Shown: positions 1-14,820, counted from the first letter of the stretch. The stretch is 64,000 bases of DNA from Pelodera strongyloides (GCA_036852015.1 JAANDG010001200.1:82489-146488); one strand, 5' to 3'. A program made the numbers and translations. The notes: a model not told the origin generated them from the letters alone.

Positions 1-897
1 TAAATTGCTGAATAATGAGTGATTTTTGCGCTTGAAAATTAGAAAATTATTGCATCCTACTATATTTGACATGGAGAATCAGATGGAATCATCAAAAATA
101 GGGGTCATTTGAAATGGGCCTGACCCTTTAATTATATCTCTTCCGAGTATCTAATCTCTCCTGTGAAGTAATAACTCAATTTCGGAAACCTTTCATTGAA
201 ATTCCCGTTTAATAAAGATGAAATTTTTGTTTTAACGCTTTTCGGATTATCATTATCATATGATCGTTTACATGAAGTCAATTCTTTTTATTTATATGCA
301 AGAAAAAGAGAAGATTCTATAATCCTAGGCCTATAAAAACCTCCCTGCGTATTTTTCTTTTTTCTAATTGTTTTTATGATCAAGCCTAGTTACGCTTATT
401 ATTCCATTTTGAGCGTAATGTCCGAAGCTATGAGAAATATAGTTCCCCACACTTTGTTAGTTCTCTAACTTAACACTCTTTAGCAAATCAGTAAAAAAAA
501 AAATAAAAAATTTCTTGACGGTTTTAAAAGAAAATCTAACACTGAATGGACGCGCTATTTTACTTCATAGTTTGAAACTTTTGATATATTGTGTTCTTTT
601 TGAACAAACAAAAAGCTTTACCAAAAATAAAGCATAAACACCTTTTTAGTCAAATTTGTAAAGAACCTTTCGTTTCGGGTCTACCTACCGTAGTTTGTTA
701 TCGCAACACAAATTTTCCTAAAAACTGCACATTTTCTGGCTTCTCTTGCTGAAATAAACAAAATCTTATTAGATTTTTTTTTATTCCAAGGACCAAGGAA
801 AGATATAATATGTTAATATGTATAACCTCCCAATAATGTAATGTTCTTTAACTCTAATATAGTTCTGAGAAAAATGAACATCAAAAAGTAATTTTAA

Positions 898-1200
898 TGG
901 GGTTTCCAAGTATCGACGATTTTAATTATAGAAAACATTACCGTATTTTGGAACTACACGAGAATATCTACAAACGGTTTTATTTGCAGGTAGCCACGGG
1001 ACTGCCGAGGGTGCATGCCCTGTGCATTCTCCGCTCATTTTTGTTCATAGCATGGCACATTTTCTATAATGCGGATAAATCTCAAAGATGTATTCAAAAT
1101 TACGGTAGATTGGCACACGATTTTGTGATTGATAGTTGGAAGCAAAACGCACGTTTTTTTTCATACGTGGTGGAAACCAATTTAAAAACGGAAAATCAAT
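898..1200. repeat. family C repeat copy (GGGGTTTCCAAG end)
   Basis: The left end reads TGGGGTTTCCAAGT and contains the motif TACCGTATTTTGGAACTACA at 939-958. The same motif and ends recur near 14,650-14,820 and 36,114-36,258, where the right end is the inverse (GGAAACCCC). This fits a short non-autonomous inverted-repeat element. The right boundary of this copy is unclear. A 165-codon open frame that starts here is an artefact of the repeat. Confidence 0.45.
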
Positions 1201-1437
1201 CAGATAGATACAGTAGATGTAGATTGAGGGTTGACCCTGATTTGATTTTTTTTAAGAAACTGGTACTTTATATTCAAATTTATTTCAGAATAGTTGTTAG
1301 TTTGCGTCATTTTCAGTTGTGTCCAAATGACCAAATGTGGCAATTGGGAATAAAGAACGGCGCACGATCGTTGTTTCCATATAAACAAATGTGAACAGTT
1401 TATCGCAGAAAAACGTTCACATTTGTGTAGTTTGATC

Positions 1438-1623
1438 TTTAAGCGGTATGGCAGGTGTTTGGTGAAATGTATGCTGGACAACTGCATTTCCGTACAGTAT
1501 GTGCAAATTGTGTGCTAGACGGTGCCGAAAATACGCATCTCATAGGTACGCTGAATTTTGTATGAGTATGGAACCCATTTGCCCAGCATTCTTTTCAAAT
1601 CCACGTGCGCTACCACTTTAAAA
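1438..1623. repeat. family B palindromic element
   Basis: Starts TTAAGCGGTATGGCAGGTG and ends with the imperfect inverse (CACGTGCGCTACCACTTTAA). Internal motifs (CTGGACAACTGCATTTCC, then GTGCAAATT) recur in the other family B copies. It fits a MITE-like element. Confidence 0.55.
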
Positions 1624-2639
1624 CCTCGTCGTTTGATAGTTTTGCTCGGTAGGCACTAACTTTCATCTAATATCTTGCTAATTATAAAGTACTTGTAAAA
1701 TTGTTATTTAAATTTATATTTTTCTCTACTCAATCGACCCTCCTATATATATTTGGACATCCATAATTTATAGCAACTTTTCTATCAGAAACTTATAATT
1801 TATAAATGTTGCCATCCTCTTCCATAGACTAATTTGTCTTTTTCTTTGCGCGTTTTCCCATCACCGCGCGACATAATTTTAGATTTATAGTGCAAGTTGT
1901 ATGCGAAAAGGCTGCGAATGTGCGCGCAACTCGCACACATGTTTTATTAGTGTGTATGGTAATCTAATGGGATTCGGGACTACGGTTCACATCGTTTTTT
2001 ATGGAATATTCGAGGAGATTAAATGTTTATTGTTAGTTTTGGAAGTGTTGCGAGACCTCTATTTGGTTTATATAGATGTGTGTAGGTGCTTATTATTAGT
2101 TTTCATTTTTACCTTATGGTATGTGGTACCTTATGGTACCTTTTTACCGTTGTGAGACCTCTATTTGGTTTACATAACATAGTTGTGTGTAGGTGCTTAT
2201 TGTAACTTATTGTTACAGTTTTTTTACCTTATGGTTAGCTTATGGTATGTGGTACCTTATGGTTGTGAACTTTGCTCAAGTAAGATTAAAGATTCCATAG
2301 GTAACGGATTACGTGTTTATAAATACACACGTGTATTTGAAATGCTAGCGGCATTATAAATAGAGATCTTTTTCTTTCGTGTCCAATACTATACCGAGAA
2401 GCGAAAATCTCAAAAAATTTCAATTCTTTTATTTTTTTTTCGTAATTCAGTAAGATTTTCGTATGAATTTTGTCTGAATAATCGCACTTATTGTTAGTTA
2501 AACGCTCTAAAATACTTTTAAAAAGGGGGGGGGGAACTATTTTTCACTCCGGAGGTATTCAAAGTATATTTCATCACAAGAGGTCAAACAATATGTTACC
2601 GTAGTTGCCATAGGCACAAACCAGCAACCAACTCTTCGC

Positions 2640-2722
2640 GATATATACTTCACCAGCCGTTCGAAGAGCTAGAGCGTTTGACTCGAAAGCAGAGGGCGCG
2701 GGTTCAAACCCGTTCACCGCCA
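2640..2722 (+). repeat. tRNA-derived (SINE-like) fragment
   Basis: Bases 2,666-2,721 look like the 3' part of a tRNA: a seven-base loop reading CTCGAAA and a T-arm (CGGGTTCAAACCCG). The acceptor and D arms are not intact. The preceding motif CACCAGCCGTTCGAAGAGC occurs again, inverted, next to the tRNA-like segment near 25,600-25,745. I read it as a tRNA-derived repeat, not a functional tRNA gene. Confidence 0.5.
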
Positions 2723-5700
2723 ATAATTTTGTATGCTGTGTTTCAATGTCGAAAAAACTTTATGAAAGGGCTTCGTTGTGGACGTAATCACAAAAAAATT
2801 CACCCGGCCACAAACTCTCCTCCTTTGTATAATAAGATAATTCGTTTTTCAATTTTGAATCTAGCTTATCATTATCAGGTCTTACCATTCAATATGTATG
2901 CTCCGAGTATTTCAGAGGCAAGCAATATGGTAAATTTTGTTAATTTTGGCGTAGTTATTTGCTAGTTTTTTTTTGAAGACGTACCAACTGGAGTTCATAC
3001 AAAATCGAAGAGCGAAGTTTAAGAATGTTCGTGTACGGTGTACTATGTAAAGCAGAATTCTTCGACAAAAATCAATATGATTAGATTATCAATGCACGAG
3101 TAGATAAACGCAGTCATGGTCTCTTATGCAGTATTCAATGCAAGTTCCCACGATTTCCAGTGATCTATTCATCTATTGTCAAGCTGATTTGCATATAATG
3201 ATGAACTTTTTCAACTGTAACATCTTATTGATTTATTGATTACCTTGTAGAATTTTTCACATGTCAATTATGTATATTCGAAGTTTGTCAGAGTTGGGCA
3301 GTGGACACTTTACACCTTACGCTCAATTCCGGATGTTTTAATAAAACACTGAATGAATGCTTGCATTTCTAAACATAATAATCTAAAACTACCGCTTGCA
3401 CTATATATTTTTTCATTGATATGGATATGCTTGCACATTTCTGGTCAAAACCTTTTAAAAGGCTTTCCACCAAAAAATGACGTATTTCTCAATAACAATG
3501 CCTTTCAATGTGGGGAAATGCTAGCCTGACATTATAGTTTTGAAGGTATAACAGTAGAAAGGGAAACGGCCGAAACTTTTCTTCAAAGAAACTCTTTTTT
3601 TATTTCCGACCTCCACATTTAATCAACACCTTTATGAGAAGTGGCCCTGGCCAGTAGCAGGTTTATTTTTGAAGATTTAAAGTAAACCCAACTGACAGTA
3701 ATGGTTTCCCGTGGCTGAAACCTCAAACCTTGTTATGTTAAAATTGGTCAGCCTACAAAAAAGTGTGCGTTTTGATGCATTTGCAAACCTATTCCAACTT
3801 ATGGTAGCCTTGTGATAACCGCTCAGTACTAACATTACCAACCATATCTTCTTACCTCAGCCTATATATAAACTAAATTGAAAGTTGTTTTCTTATTTCT
3901 TTATTTTCAGGTGTATAAACTTGTCACAGTATCGCTGTCTGACTGTTTGCAACCTCTTCACTGTAATACTCTCTCCATCCTTATCTGACAACTCTACAAT
4001 CTCCGTCTAGGGCTGGTCTCTCGAGCCTGCAAAACGGCAAAATTTCGGCGCTAAGGTTAGTTGACAAGGTTCTGGCTAGTGATTTGGTATAGGTTTGAGG
4101 GACTGCTTCCCAATTACAAAAAGAGAATTGTTCGAGATTTAGCAGAACAATTGCACATCAAACGAATAATGAGACAAAGAAAATGTTGTCGAAATACAAT
4201 AATAAAGGATGGATAGACAAATAATAGACAAAGAAATTGTTCTGTTTTATTGTCATCTGATGTGCTCTAATTGTAAGCGTTCAGTAGCGAAGTCCAGCTT
4301 GGACGCCAAATAAAAATAAAAATTTTAGTGTGCTGTTTAACATAGTTTTGGGACTCACCTGTACAGCGTTGTTGTTCGTGATAGTGATAGTTCATTGGAT
4401 GCTATATAAATAACGTTTATCCAAATTGAAAGCCATAAATTAAGGAACTTTTTACGGTGTACAAAGTAAGCCACAAACAACGTCTTGTTCTAATATTGTT
4501 ATGGCTTTTGAACCAGCTTCACAACCCTTTCTAGGCTTTGTTTCAGTGCATCTAACATAAACTATTTATTTCACAACTACTAAAATTACCTGTAAAAACC
4601 CAAATCGCAACCGTTCCAACTAAAAAAGCGGTCATAAAAGCATAAAACCGCAATATTCGCCACATTTTATGTCTGAATTAACGCGTGGGAAATATACCGT
4701 AGATCTTTTGTAACCTATTCCCCCCAGCGAGACACCTGTTGACAATTGGGTAGTTTTTTTTATCATTTTTCCTTACCATTGAAAAATCACCAAATTCTCA
4801 CGCTCGCTAAACTATTCTTTAAAATATAAAATTTCTTTATTATAAGCCGCCAGTTGCTTGTTGTACGCTCTACACGTAAGGTAGAACATTTTCAACAAAA
4901 GGCATCATATTTGAATTCCCGCCTAATCAAAGCTAGTCTACTGTATTCTGGTCACTAATTAGGATGAATCGAAAAACAAACGAGTGGAGGAATTTTTGGA
5001 TACGGTATGTTCCGTGGTATGACTTGTTTACGGGCAACTTTGTATGATTGTGAAACTTGGAAAAGTTGTAACTTGGATCAGGACCACCCATTCCGTGATC
5101 AAAAGTGAAGGACAGTGCCAGCTTTATCATTTTGTAATCTTTCGAAAGTTGCTGTTAACCACCATTAAATATACAGTACGCAACAAGCAATGCCAATCCT
5201 CATAACAACTTGTATCTCACGTTTCTGTCCATTTTCAAAATCTCATCTATCATCCACATGTACATAAGAGCTGCTTGGGTCTTTCGTTGGTACAAACTAT
5301 GTTGATATGATTTATGATTGTTTAGTGAATAATTCCTTACCTTATTTCCTATCTCTCTTCCCTTTATGCTGCTGCATAAAATGCCCCGGGCACCATGTAA
5401 TCTACAGTAGGCTAACACTCAGAAAGGGGCGGAGCGACCTATGCTCATTGGCTATGCTCCTCACGCAACTCACAAGACAGCATGGAATCTAATTATCTAT
5501 GCAGATGCAGACTTAATTAAATAATAACTCGAATTACAGTAGAATGCCGATTTGAAAGGGCTGAACTCTCTGACTAAGGGGCCCCAAATAATCTAACAAT
5601 ATTCTAAGTCATATTTTGTTGTTATATGACATTTGGCAATACAACACGAAGTATGTACCATACTAATTAGAATACTACTCAACCTTGAGTTACGAATAAA

Positions 5701-8675
5701 AAAAATGAAAGAAAATATTACAAAAGACCCATTAGTTCAAATGCCGACAAGCTTAAAAACATCCACTTTCGGATTTTTTGACTAATTGACTTGCAGCTAA
5801 AATTCAAATAAAACCAACTGTGATTATGTAAACTTCCTTCCTATTGTTTTTTTCGCTAATCACTTTTGAAGCCAAACAAAGGGAAAGTATTGTCCGAGAC
5901 TTTATTGTTGTTTATTGAGCTGTGCTGAAAGAAGTGTAGTTAGTTGGTTAGTTCAACTCGTTATGATTTGTAGTTGTTAGCTCACTTTCTGAGTCATAGG
6001 AATTGAGTGCGAGTATGGCCTATGAGGCCACATTCGCCACACAATTACCCATGGGGAATTACCCGTCTTTTTCTCTGCGTCTCTCTGCTATTTTCTGTCC
6101 CAGGGACAAGTTCGCCGAGGGAATTGGAGTGGTGAATACGGCTTCATAGTAATCGTAGTTTTCATATGCAAACTGCGAATATACCGTTTATGCTTGAGAA
6201 ATTCCGCGCAGTAGCCGCGCAAAAAGGGCTGCGCAGGAGGTTCGCCATACTTCCAGTTCGAGATGTGCGCTAACAGGAATTGCAGTGCTAAGATGCTGAG
6301 TGAAGACACCACGAAACTTCGCGCACTAACCGCGCAGAAAAGAGTATTCTATATAGCAGGGCGCCGGACCGCGCAGGATGTGTGCGAGGCACAATTATTC
6401 ATAGTTCATATTTCATATATTAGCCTAGGGTGGAATAATCAAAGGTGATTTATTTGAACTACCACCACTCAACTGTACATTCGAAAATAATCTTTTTGAA
6501 TATATTTGCGAATGAGTTCTCTCTTTATCAGACCCATTATGAGCTTTCATAAAGTTTTTGCTAACGTAACATATTTTTCCATATCAGACCTTGCTAATCT
6601 AATGATTAAAAACATTTCCGGATAGACTTATGACTTGGTACTTCGCATTAGACTTCACATTTTTTAATACAATTCAAGCGCAGAGATCTCTTTTACCAAT
6701 TTACTCATCAGATGCATCCATATATCCTTTTAATATTCTATTATTGCAGGGATGCCAAATTCAACCTCTTTTTTATTATTTATATCAATTATCCATCGAA
6801 CAAGGAGCATAAAAACCTATATAACATTACCCATAACTGCCGCTGTGCTGAGGTAGAAGATCTCAACGTTGACTATCGATTTTTGACGGAAAAGGGGTAA
6901 ATTTACCTAAATTTTTTTAAGATGAAATGTAATGTTCCATATTATCTTCGTACAAAGAAGCAGACAACATTAAAAAAAAATTTTTTTTTAGAAAAAATTT
7001 CTTCTTTTTTTCGTAAAAAATCGGTAGCCAACTTTTCTTGTTTGGTGTGATATTGGTAATGTTATATAGGTCTCTATAATTCTTATTGGATGGAGATTCG
7101 ATTAAATTAATAAAAAAAAGTGTCGTTTTTTCTGGATCTAGGCTTTATCTACGAGTATCTCAAATTTTCGCATTAGGTTGATATCTATTCTCCACCTAGC
7201 AAGGGAACACACATAAATTACAAAGTTGTTTATCGATTGGTGTTAAGCCCTGAGTTTTACGATGTCCGCTTCCTCTCATCTAAAAATCGAAACTTTTGAA
7301 GTTTCGCACTTCAGACGGCGTATTTTAAAAATCTCGCTAATTATTTGAAGGACTTCACTACGTGTTCTTTAATCCTATTATTTAGTCACCAAAAAGCGCG
7401 AATTCATGGATTTATGGTCAGATACGTATCATCTGTTGTATAGTTTAGGTGAGCAAATTTTAGGGACATAGATTATATTTTGTCCGTTGCTCACTCAGTT
7501 CTAGTATACATTCTGCACGATAATGGCTATGGTACCCATTCCTTTTTTTAGATATTATACACAATTTATCGGGGTTCGACCCTTCTACTTGTAAAAAAAA
7601 TTTTTTGCGAGTACTTTGAGTAAAGTGAAAACCGCAGCTGTAAATTAACCTTGTAGCGTAACATACGCAGCGATTGGCACTTCATTATGTTGTTAAAGTC
7701 CCCCGATTTTTGCAAACTTTATACAACATATTCTCTTTTTATTTCCATGCTATCACAACCACAAAGAATAAGTAGCCCTAATACCAAACCGTAAACAATG
7801 TAAACTATCTTCACACATATTTGTCGTCTTGTTATTTCGTTAGCATGAAATCCTATCTATGTACTATGCATTGCTAGCACAATTTTCGTATGGTTTCTGG
7901 TTTCGTTTCTGATTATTCTGATCAGTGCTTCCATTATTCCAAATTTTCAGTCAAGATTTTTGATTCCATTTCGTTAAGTATTATGTGAACAACACATTCT
8001 TCTGCATTACTTTATAACAACAAGGTATCAGGTTTCCTAGCCTGCTGGAATTGCTAATGTATGTGATCGTGCGCCGTCAAAACAAAGTTTTCCCTCGATA
8101 TGCTAATTTTCGCTGTCAAAACGTAAAAAACAATTAATACGCTAATTTCTCTCATAATATGTTAATATAAGAGTATGCTAATTTGTATCGGTACTATGCT
8201 AATTATTTCGTTCGCTAATTATAAGGGCGCGTACGGGATTGAGGTTCTGAAAGGAAAGATTGAATCGTTAGGGATGGCCATCCCGGAAATCTTCTTAGCT
8301 TTGACGATAGACAAAATTACCTTATACCAAATATGTGACAAACAGGATGATCAGGGTTTTCGTTGTAGGATTTTATATGCGGAGTGAACATACGTTGGCG
8401 CACTGATGCACAAGTTGCGCATTTAGCATTGTTGCGGTTGGCAGTAAATGCACACGTGCGCAAATAGTACAAAAATGTCTCGCAACGAAAAAACAATATG
8501 CTATCATACGGTAATTTTGTCTTTCGTCAAAGCTAAGAACTTTTGGCCATCCCGAACGAGGACTTTGCGGACTTTTATTTCGGAAAGTCAATCCCGAACG
8601 CAACGAAGAGTTACAATTTTGAAAAGCCACCAAAAACTTTCGCACACTGCAATATTTTGCTAATTGCCTCTCAAA

Positions 8676-9116
8676 TTAAAGGATCGCAGTCACTCCAAAA
8701 TCATCATTTTGCTTCGAGTTTACTTGAATTTAGTAAAGAATAAAGAAAAATACTTTACCAAAACCGAATAATTTGAATTCCAACTCAGGGGGTGAACAAG
8801 TAGAAAAGTAGTTCTAATTAACTACCGCGGGATTATGAAACGTGTAGTGATATGCCTGCAGACCCTTGCAGTATATGTAAAGATATAATATGTAGATATT
8901 TGCCGAAATAATTTGCATACTTCCGATCGAGAAGCAGCTGTATGAACACGTTTCGTGATCCTGCGGTAGTTAATTAGAACTACTTTTCTACTTGTTCACT
9001 CCCTGAGTTGGAATTCAAATTATTCGGTTTTGGTAAAGTATTTGTCTCTATTCTTTACTAAATACAAGTAAACTCGAAGAAAAACGACGATTTTGTAGTG
9101 ACTGCGATCCTTTAAC
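8676..9116. repeat. 441-bp foldback element
   Basis: The left arm from 8,676 (TTAAAGGATCGCAGTCACT) is matched, inverted, by the right arm ending at 9,116 (AGTGACTGCGATCCTTTAA). The arms run inward through GAATTCCAACTCAGG and TAGTTCTAATTAACTACCGC to a short unpaired centre near 8,880. The ends are TTAA-type like the other foldbacks in the window. Confidence 0.8.
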
Positions 9117-11498
9117 GGACAAATTTATAAGAAATTAGTCCCTTCACAAAAAGATTTTTTTTATATTCTACCCAGAGAATTGATCTCACTGGCTTCTACA
9201 CAATTTTCACATAAAAGCCATTCAAACAATAGGCAGTTTGGAAGATAATATCAGTACGGCTTATACCTTATTGTGTAAACAAGGATACACCCCACAGATT
9301 AAGTTTTGAATAATGGAGATTATGATTAAATTCTGTACTCTATTAGTGAAGTATTATTCAACAAATTATATAATTGTTTGGCCAATTCGACTCCTAACTT
9401 TTAGTCGCCTTATGTCCTTATTTGGTTTGTTGGTCGTTGAACTTTCCCGTTATAAGATTTTTATTTTAAGGGGTTCACTGTATTCAGCTTAACTTCATAA
9501 ATTCTAGAAATTAGAGAGGAAAAGAGGATTTTCAGAAAAAGTTGCTGTATCCTAATTGTATAATTGTGCAGGGAAAAAGGTCCGTCCTGATAGTACTGAT
9601 TGGGGACACTCAAATCGAATTATAATAATCTCTGTTACCGTATGCAAAACAAGCGGGAGCGGGATGGAAACTCCCACCAAGCGGGAGTTTACATTCCGCG
9701 GGCGATTTTGTCTTTGCACTTATTCCCATTCTCCCTTTTTTCTCGAACTTCTTACTGAAGGCTTGGGAGGCTACTCCCGGCTACTCCCGGGATTCACTAA
9801 AAAAACAGATGTTTGAATTAGCATCTCACTCAATATTGCCCAAAATAACCACATATATTTACCATAAATCCTCTAAACAAAGACAGAAAATGAAGAAAAC
9901 ACCCCTGCCCCGCACACCTCACAATCGAACAACATAATGCAACTATTTTACTATGTATTATTTATTTACACTGCCAAGGGGGCGCGCTCTTCCAATGTTG
10001 ACGCTCGGATAAAAATAGGCGTGTTTCCTTTCTAAAGTTTGCTAAATGTACCGTATTACTCTCCATTTTGTGTGTCTAACTTTGAAATGTTTATTTGCTT
10101 TGCCAGTCAACGAAAATGTTGCTTTTTTACACTTTGTCTGATGAAAACACGGAAATTTTCTCAGGAGCGATGAACTTTATAATTGTGAGAGCAACCTGTA
10201 ACAGGGGCAAGTGAAACAGTCTTCAAAGCACTGGTGAAACTCTGATGTTGTGCCGCGCACCAAAGAGTGTGCGTGTGCGGCGCGGCAGGAGTACACTTTT
10301 GCAAATGAGCAAAAATTGCGCTCCTGCCTCCCGCGCATACCAGGCGCGAAAATGAACACGACAAATTACCTCAGAAAGGTAAATGTGACACATGCATTTT
10401 AGCGGCACATATTTGGCAATTAAGCAAAACATCAATGTTTTAACAGCTGTACTAAATTAAGAGTTAGAAGATATAAACATTGAACAAAAAGAGGCAAACA
10501 ATTGGAGTTATTGCGTGTGCGGGTCGTGCGCCAACAAAGCAACATTTGGCCTTTCCACTGTAAATAAACAATAATTTTATGGCAGTATCTCGGGTATTTT
10601 GCGAGTATTTTCTGGGTTATTTTTGCTTTGATTACACGAAGTTTTTACACACATTGCGTCACAATAATTGAAGGAGTTACGTTATATGTAAGCTGTAGAA
10701 GAATCATCAAGCAACTTCTCTAGTCTCCATTTCGCGTTTGATCGTTCTGAAAAAAAGAGGTGAATATATATCCATGTCTCGAAGCTTGTCATTCCGCACA
10801 CCTTCCTCGTAGTGTTATTATTTCATAAATAAATAAACATGTTTATTTCGCAAAAGATTTTCGCTCTTCCTCACGGAGAGCTCGCAAAAATTGGCTAGGG
10901 GATCCGCAATCTCACAACTTGAATCTTCAAGTTTTACTTTTTTTACGCGGTTCTTAAAGTTAATTCCCTTTACCCCAAGGTTTCGCTTGGGTAACTAAAC
11001 CGTCTCTGAACATGTACCCCGGTATAATATCCATACGAACGACGTATGTCCCGAGTGTTCACGCGGTCCCGATTCTCACTGTGAGCAAAGAACGCATAAC
11101 GCGAATATATTTGTCGGTTCTAAATTCCCTAGCTTTGCGCTTGGCACTCTGTGAAGCTTACCTATGAATAAGATTATGAACAAGTAATTACTATAACGGA
11201 GGCTAATTTACTAAATAAATGCAGGACGAAAAAAGTAAGGATGAACATAGTTATTTTACCGTGAACACATGGAACAGGGGATAACTTCCATATAAACTAG
11301 CCACTTTCCCATTATCAAAATCATTATCAATGTTTTTCATGCTATGAAACTTCATGAGTAAACTTATTGTGACAAAGCTGGATGGATTCTATTAATAGCA
11401 CCAATATCATCTTGTGTGCCTTAGTGTTTGCCGACTGCTTCCAGGTGTAGACTTTGTTACTTTTTGGCTTTATTCCTGTCTCTTTATCTCTTTGTTAC

Positions 11499-11517
11499 CT
11501 CTCTCTCCCTTTCTCTA

Positions 11518-11548
<31 letters not shown>

Positions 11549-11577
11549 CTCCCTCGCCCCTCTCTCTCCCTTTCTCT
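11499..11577. repeat. TC-rich microsatellite
   Basis: An interrupted (TC)n tract on the + strand. Confidence 0.9.
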
Positions 11578-12560
11578 GAAGGCCTGATCAAACAAAAACA
11601 AACTCGGATTGCAAATAGTGAGGGTGAGTGTGTGAAAGGGGAAAAAGCGGGTGTTCGCATGCCATCAGTCATTCTTTTATTTTTCTTTATTCGACGACCT
11701 CCGAGGTTGTACAAAGTTACTGTAACTATGGTCCTACCAGTGAAGGGTACCCTTTAACCATGCCATGGTACTTAGTGTTACTCCTGTTAGTAATTTGTCT
11801 TTATTACTGTAGTGGGTAGAAACTACAGAAAACATTACATCTGAAACGACACTAATCTCGTTGATTTTTGGTTCTATACTCGCTGATTTGCAAAGCATAA
11901 AAGTAATTCATTCAATATTTATTTTGCAAGAAAAAAAGGAAAATCCGTGTTTTTCAAGATTTCCATCGCTTATTTTTGTTTTCACAAAGCTCTTCCTCCC
12001 ATAGTGATTTCGTACCGAAAGACGACAACAAACCCATATGGTGGACCTTTGGAGGGGGGGAGGTTAGTCCCTTTAATATTATTGTTGGGAACCCCCTCCC
12101 CCTTGGTGAGTGGTGTTGGTTCCGCAGAGCTACAGAGCTGACTAAAACTCTTCTTGTATTCTTGATGAGACATTTTAACGCTAAACCTTCTACAAACTAC
12201 TCATCCTTGTTCCTCGCAATATCGTACCGTTGCTCTGTTGGAATTTGTTTGTTGATCGGAATAATCAAAAGTACATCCGATCTAGTCAATTTACGCGACT
12301 AGGCACCGTATTGCTGCAACTTTTTGCCTGTACGTGCGGCTCGGCGGATCTGTATGCGGACAAGCTGACCATTACACAGTCATGTGTCCAATAGTGTCCA
12401 AAAGAGTGTCCGGGGTGTGCAGGGTGTATTAACCAGTAAGCCCATTCACTACATATGAGGGTCAGTTCCTACTTCCTATACTTTTTTGAACTACTGACTA
12501 TTGAAATATCTCAATATGAAAGTAAAACTTTGAATGATAATTCCAGACAATGAAGTGGGG

Positions 12561-12661
12561 TTCTCTCTCTCTATCTTCTCTCTCTCTCTCTCTCTCCCTC
12601 TCTCTCCCTATCTTCTCTCTCTCTATCTTCTCTCTCTCTATCTTCTCTCTCTCTCTCTCTG
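12561..12661. repeat. TC-rich microsatellite
   Basis: An interrupted (TC)n tract with a recurring CTATCTTCTCTCTCT unit. Confidence 0.9.
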
Positions 12662-13199
12662 TATAAGAAGCGTGTTTTCATCACATATTTTATGGGGCGC
12701 GGTGCCAAAATATTTTTTGTTTATTTTTAAGCGAATTGAAAAACGAAACCACCTGTAGAGAAGTGGTCGGCGTTTTGAGAAAACAACAACATCTGCTAAG
12801 GGAAAAGTAGTAAAATAAGGAGACCAATTAGCTGGTTAAAGCGGAGGGGCATGTGGTTTTGAAACGTATCCAGACAAGTTTATTCTCATGTAGAATAAGC
12901 ATGTAGTTTAAGCATAAACAATTTATCATTGACAATATAAAAGTTTTGGCGTAACATGTGAAAATTCGCTTATAAAACGAGAATGAAAGTTCGCCTATAA
13001 AGCGTGTTTGGCTAACATTTTTCAAGAGTGTTTTTCCCTAAATGTTGCACTTATAGATTACGGTAACTATTCTATTCGAAAGGAAAACAAAGCATTCGAT
13101 GGGCATTCCTTGTTGTGAAATTTTCGAGTCAATAACTTTATCGATTGATATTGCCAGACCCTTCAAGAAACTGATAATACTTCCTAACTTTACTTTCAT

Positions 13200-13369
13200 T
13201 TAAAGCGAAATACCGGCCGGTTTTTGAAACGCAGCAATGTGGGGTATAATTGGGGCCTAGTTTTTATTGTAATTTTTGCTCATTTGCATATGCTGCATAA
13301 GAGCATAAGAGCATAAGAAAGCAGGTGTACGCAATGCGTTCCAAAAAGCGAACGGTATTTCGCTTTAAT
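13200..13369. repeat. family A palindromic element
   Basis: Starts TTAAAGCGAAATACCGGCCG and ends with an inverse half (GCGAACGGTATTTCGCTTTAA minus the first base). Both ends carry the GAAACGC/GCGTT motif. The interior has the CATTTGCATA...CTGCATAAG signature shared by family A copies. Confidence 0.75.
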
Positions 13370-14649
13370 TATGTTTGAATGTTTTGTGAAAGGGATATGG
13401 CACGTGTATTCACTTCCGGCACCGAATGGAACACAACCAGACCACCTGCCATACCTCTTTAACATTCCCTTAGACAATTGTTTTATTTCGGCTATGTATG
13501 TCTGACTTTGTAACAGTAGATCATGTTTTGCTCAATAATTTGTTTGTCATCGAATAATTCTTCGAATCGAATCGAATCGAATCGAATAATCATTCTGTAA
13601 CAAATTTTTATCCAAATTAAATATATTTATAATCCTATAATAAGAGTGTACACATGCTCACGTGGCACGGATGAGACTATTCGAGGATTAGTTGATTACC
13701 AAAATACTTATACATTCATTGTTTGATCTTTATATAATTATGTAATCATTATTGACGCATTGTTGGGACAGTATTCTCAATTTTTGACATTTGTATGTAA
13801 AGGATTTAAAAATTAGCTACCAAATTTATGGTATAATTTATTGATTTTCTAGCTTCATAATAGTACGTTCATTCTAATAAGAGGTTTTGGTTGTTCACTG
13901 TGGCTACCTATTGTTTATAAGTTTATAGCAGTGTTTTTTTAGCACTAGTAGTTTTGTCCAATATGCGGATATGCCTACTTATCGGTATTTACACCATTTT
14001 TTTTTTTCAATGACCATTTAAAATGCCACGTTTTATTCAACACATTGTTAAGATATTATTTGAGTATTTTACTTTATGTATTTTCTTGTCTTGTATGAAA
14101 TCCAGCTTTTGTTTATCCAATCTACTATATTTTTTTGGAAACGCGCAGCTAAAATTGCATGTAAGAGAATACTTCAGCGTCTGTTTTGATCCTTTTTTTT
14201 TTTGGTCTAGCATCCTAGTCTAGTAAACAAAAATGGGAAATATATACTTTCTCTGATTTAGGAATATTTAACTTAAAGATATTACTTTTCAAAATTTAGA
14301 AGTGCTTAGAATAAAGCAAGTACTATACCCTTTACAATTACTAAGGGTTTAGTTTTATACAAATTACGAACAAATGCTTGTGAGCGTACTGTCCAATGTC
14401 CGAATGGCCCATTCCCTTTGTAGGGGCTTATGCTAAGCCACGTTTGAATTAGAATTTTTGGCGCCGCGTAATTCTGTAATGCGCGCGTTGTAATGAGCTT
14501 GTGTGCGAGCATAATAGAAAAGGGTAATTAAAGCTCACGTCTTAAGCCTTTTGAAGCGCCAGGACGTGGCTTGGACACACGAAAATTTGGAAGCAAATTG
14601 AAATTGTGATGTTTTACATGTTGAAGGCGCCATATTACAATTATTCGCT

Positions 14650-14820
14650 AATGGGGTATCCATGTATGCTGAATATTTACCGTATCTTGGACTTGGAACT
14701 ACACGAAAATATTTTTTTTTAATTTTTCATGTTATGTATGCAGGTTTCGTGCAGAACTACGGTGGTATTGACAGAATCACACCGAATTTTTGGAAACTTG
14801 GAAATTTGGAAACCCCATAA
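14650..14820. repeat. family C inverted-repeat element
   Basis: Begins ATGGGGTATCCATG and ends TTTGGAAACCCCAT. It contains ACCGTATCTTGG and GGAACTACACGAAAAT, the same core as the copies near 898 and 36,114. Confidence 0.55.

Larger units (their letters stand above)
1..8675. other. gene-free nematode DNA, repeat-rich
   Basis: No open frame here has flanking splice signals, family resemblance or codon-like composition that I would defend as a gene. All open frames are short (at most 165 codons) and several sit inside repeats. The sequence is AT-rich with scattered palindromic elements, which are listed separately. Bases 109-131 carry one end of a palindromic family (GGCCTGACCCTTTAA). About 6,790-7,090 is a weak palindrome: the motif at 6,812-6,830 recurs inverted at 7,051-7,073. 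It may be distal upstream sequence of the zinc-finger/FH2 gene or a large intergenic space. Confidence 0.5.

Noticed and set aside
897..1394. 165-codon open frame on the + strand
   Set aside because: It starts inside a family C repeat, has no splice signals or family resemblance, and its composition is like the surrounding AT-rich DNA.
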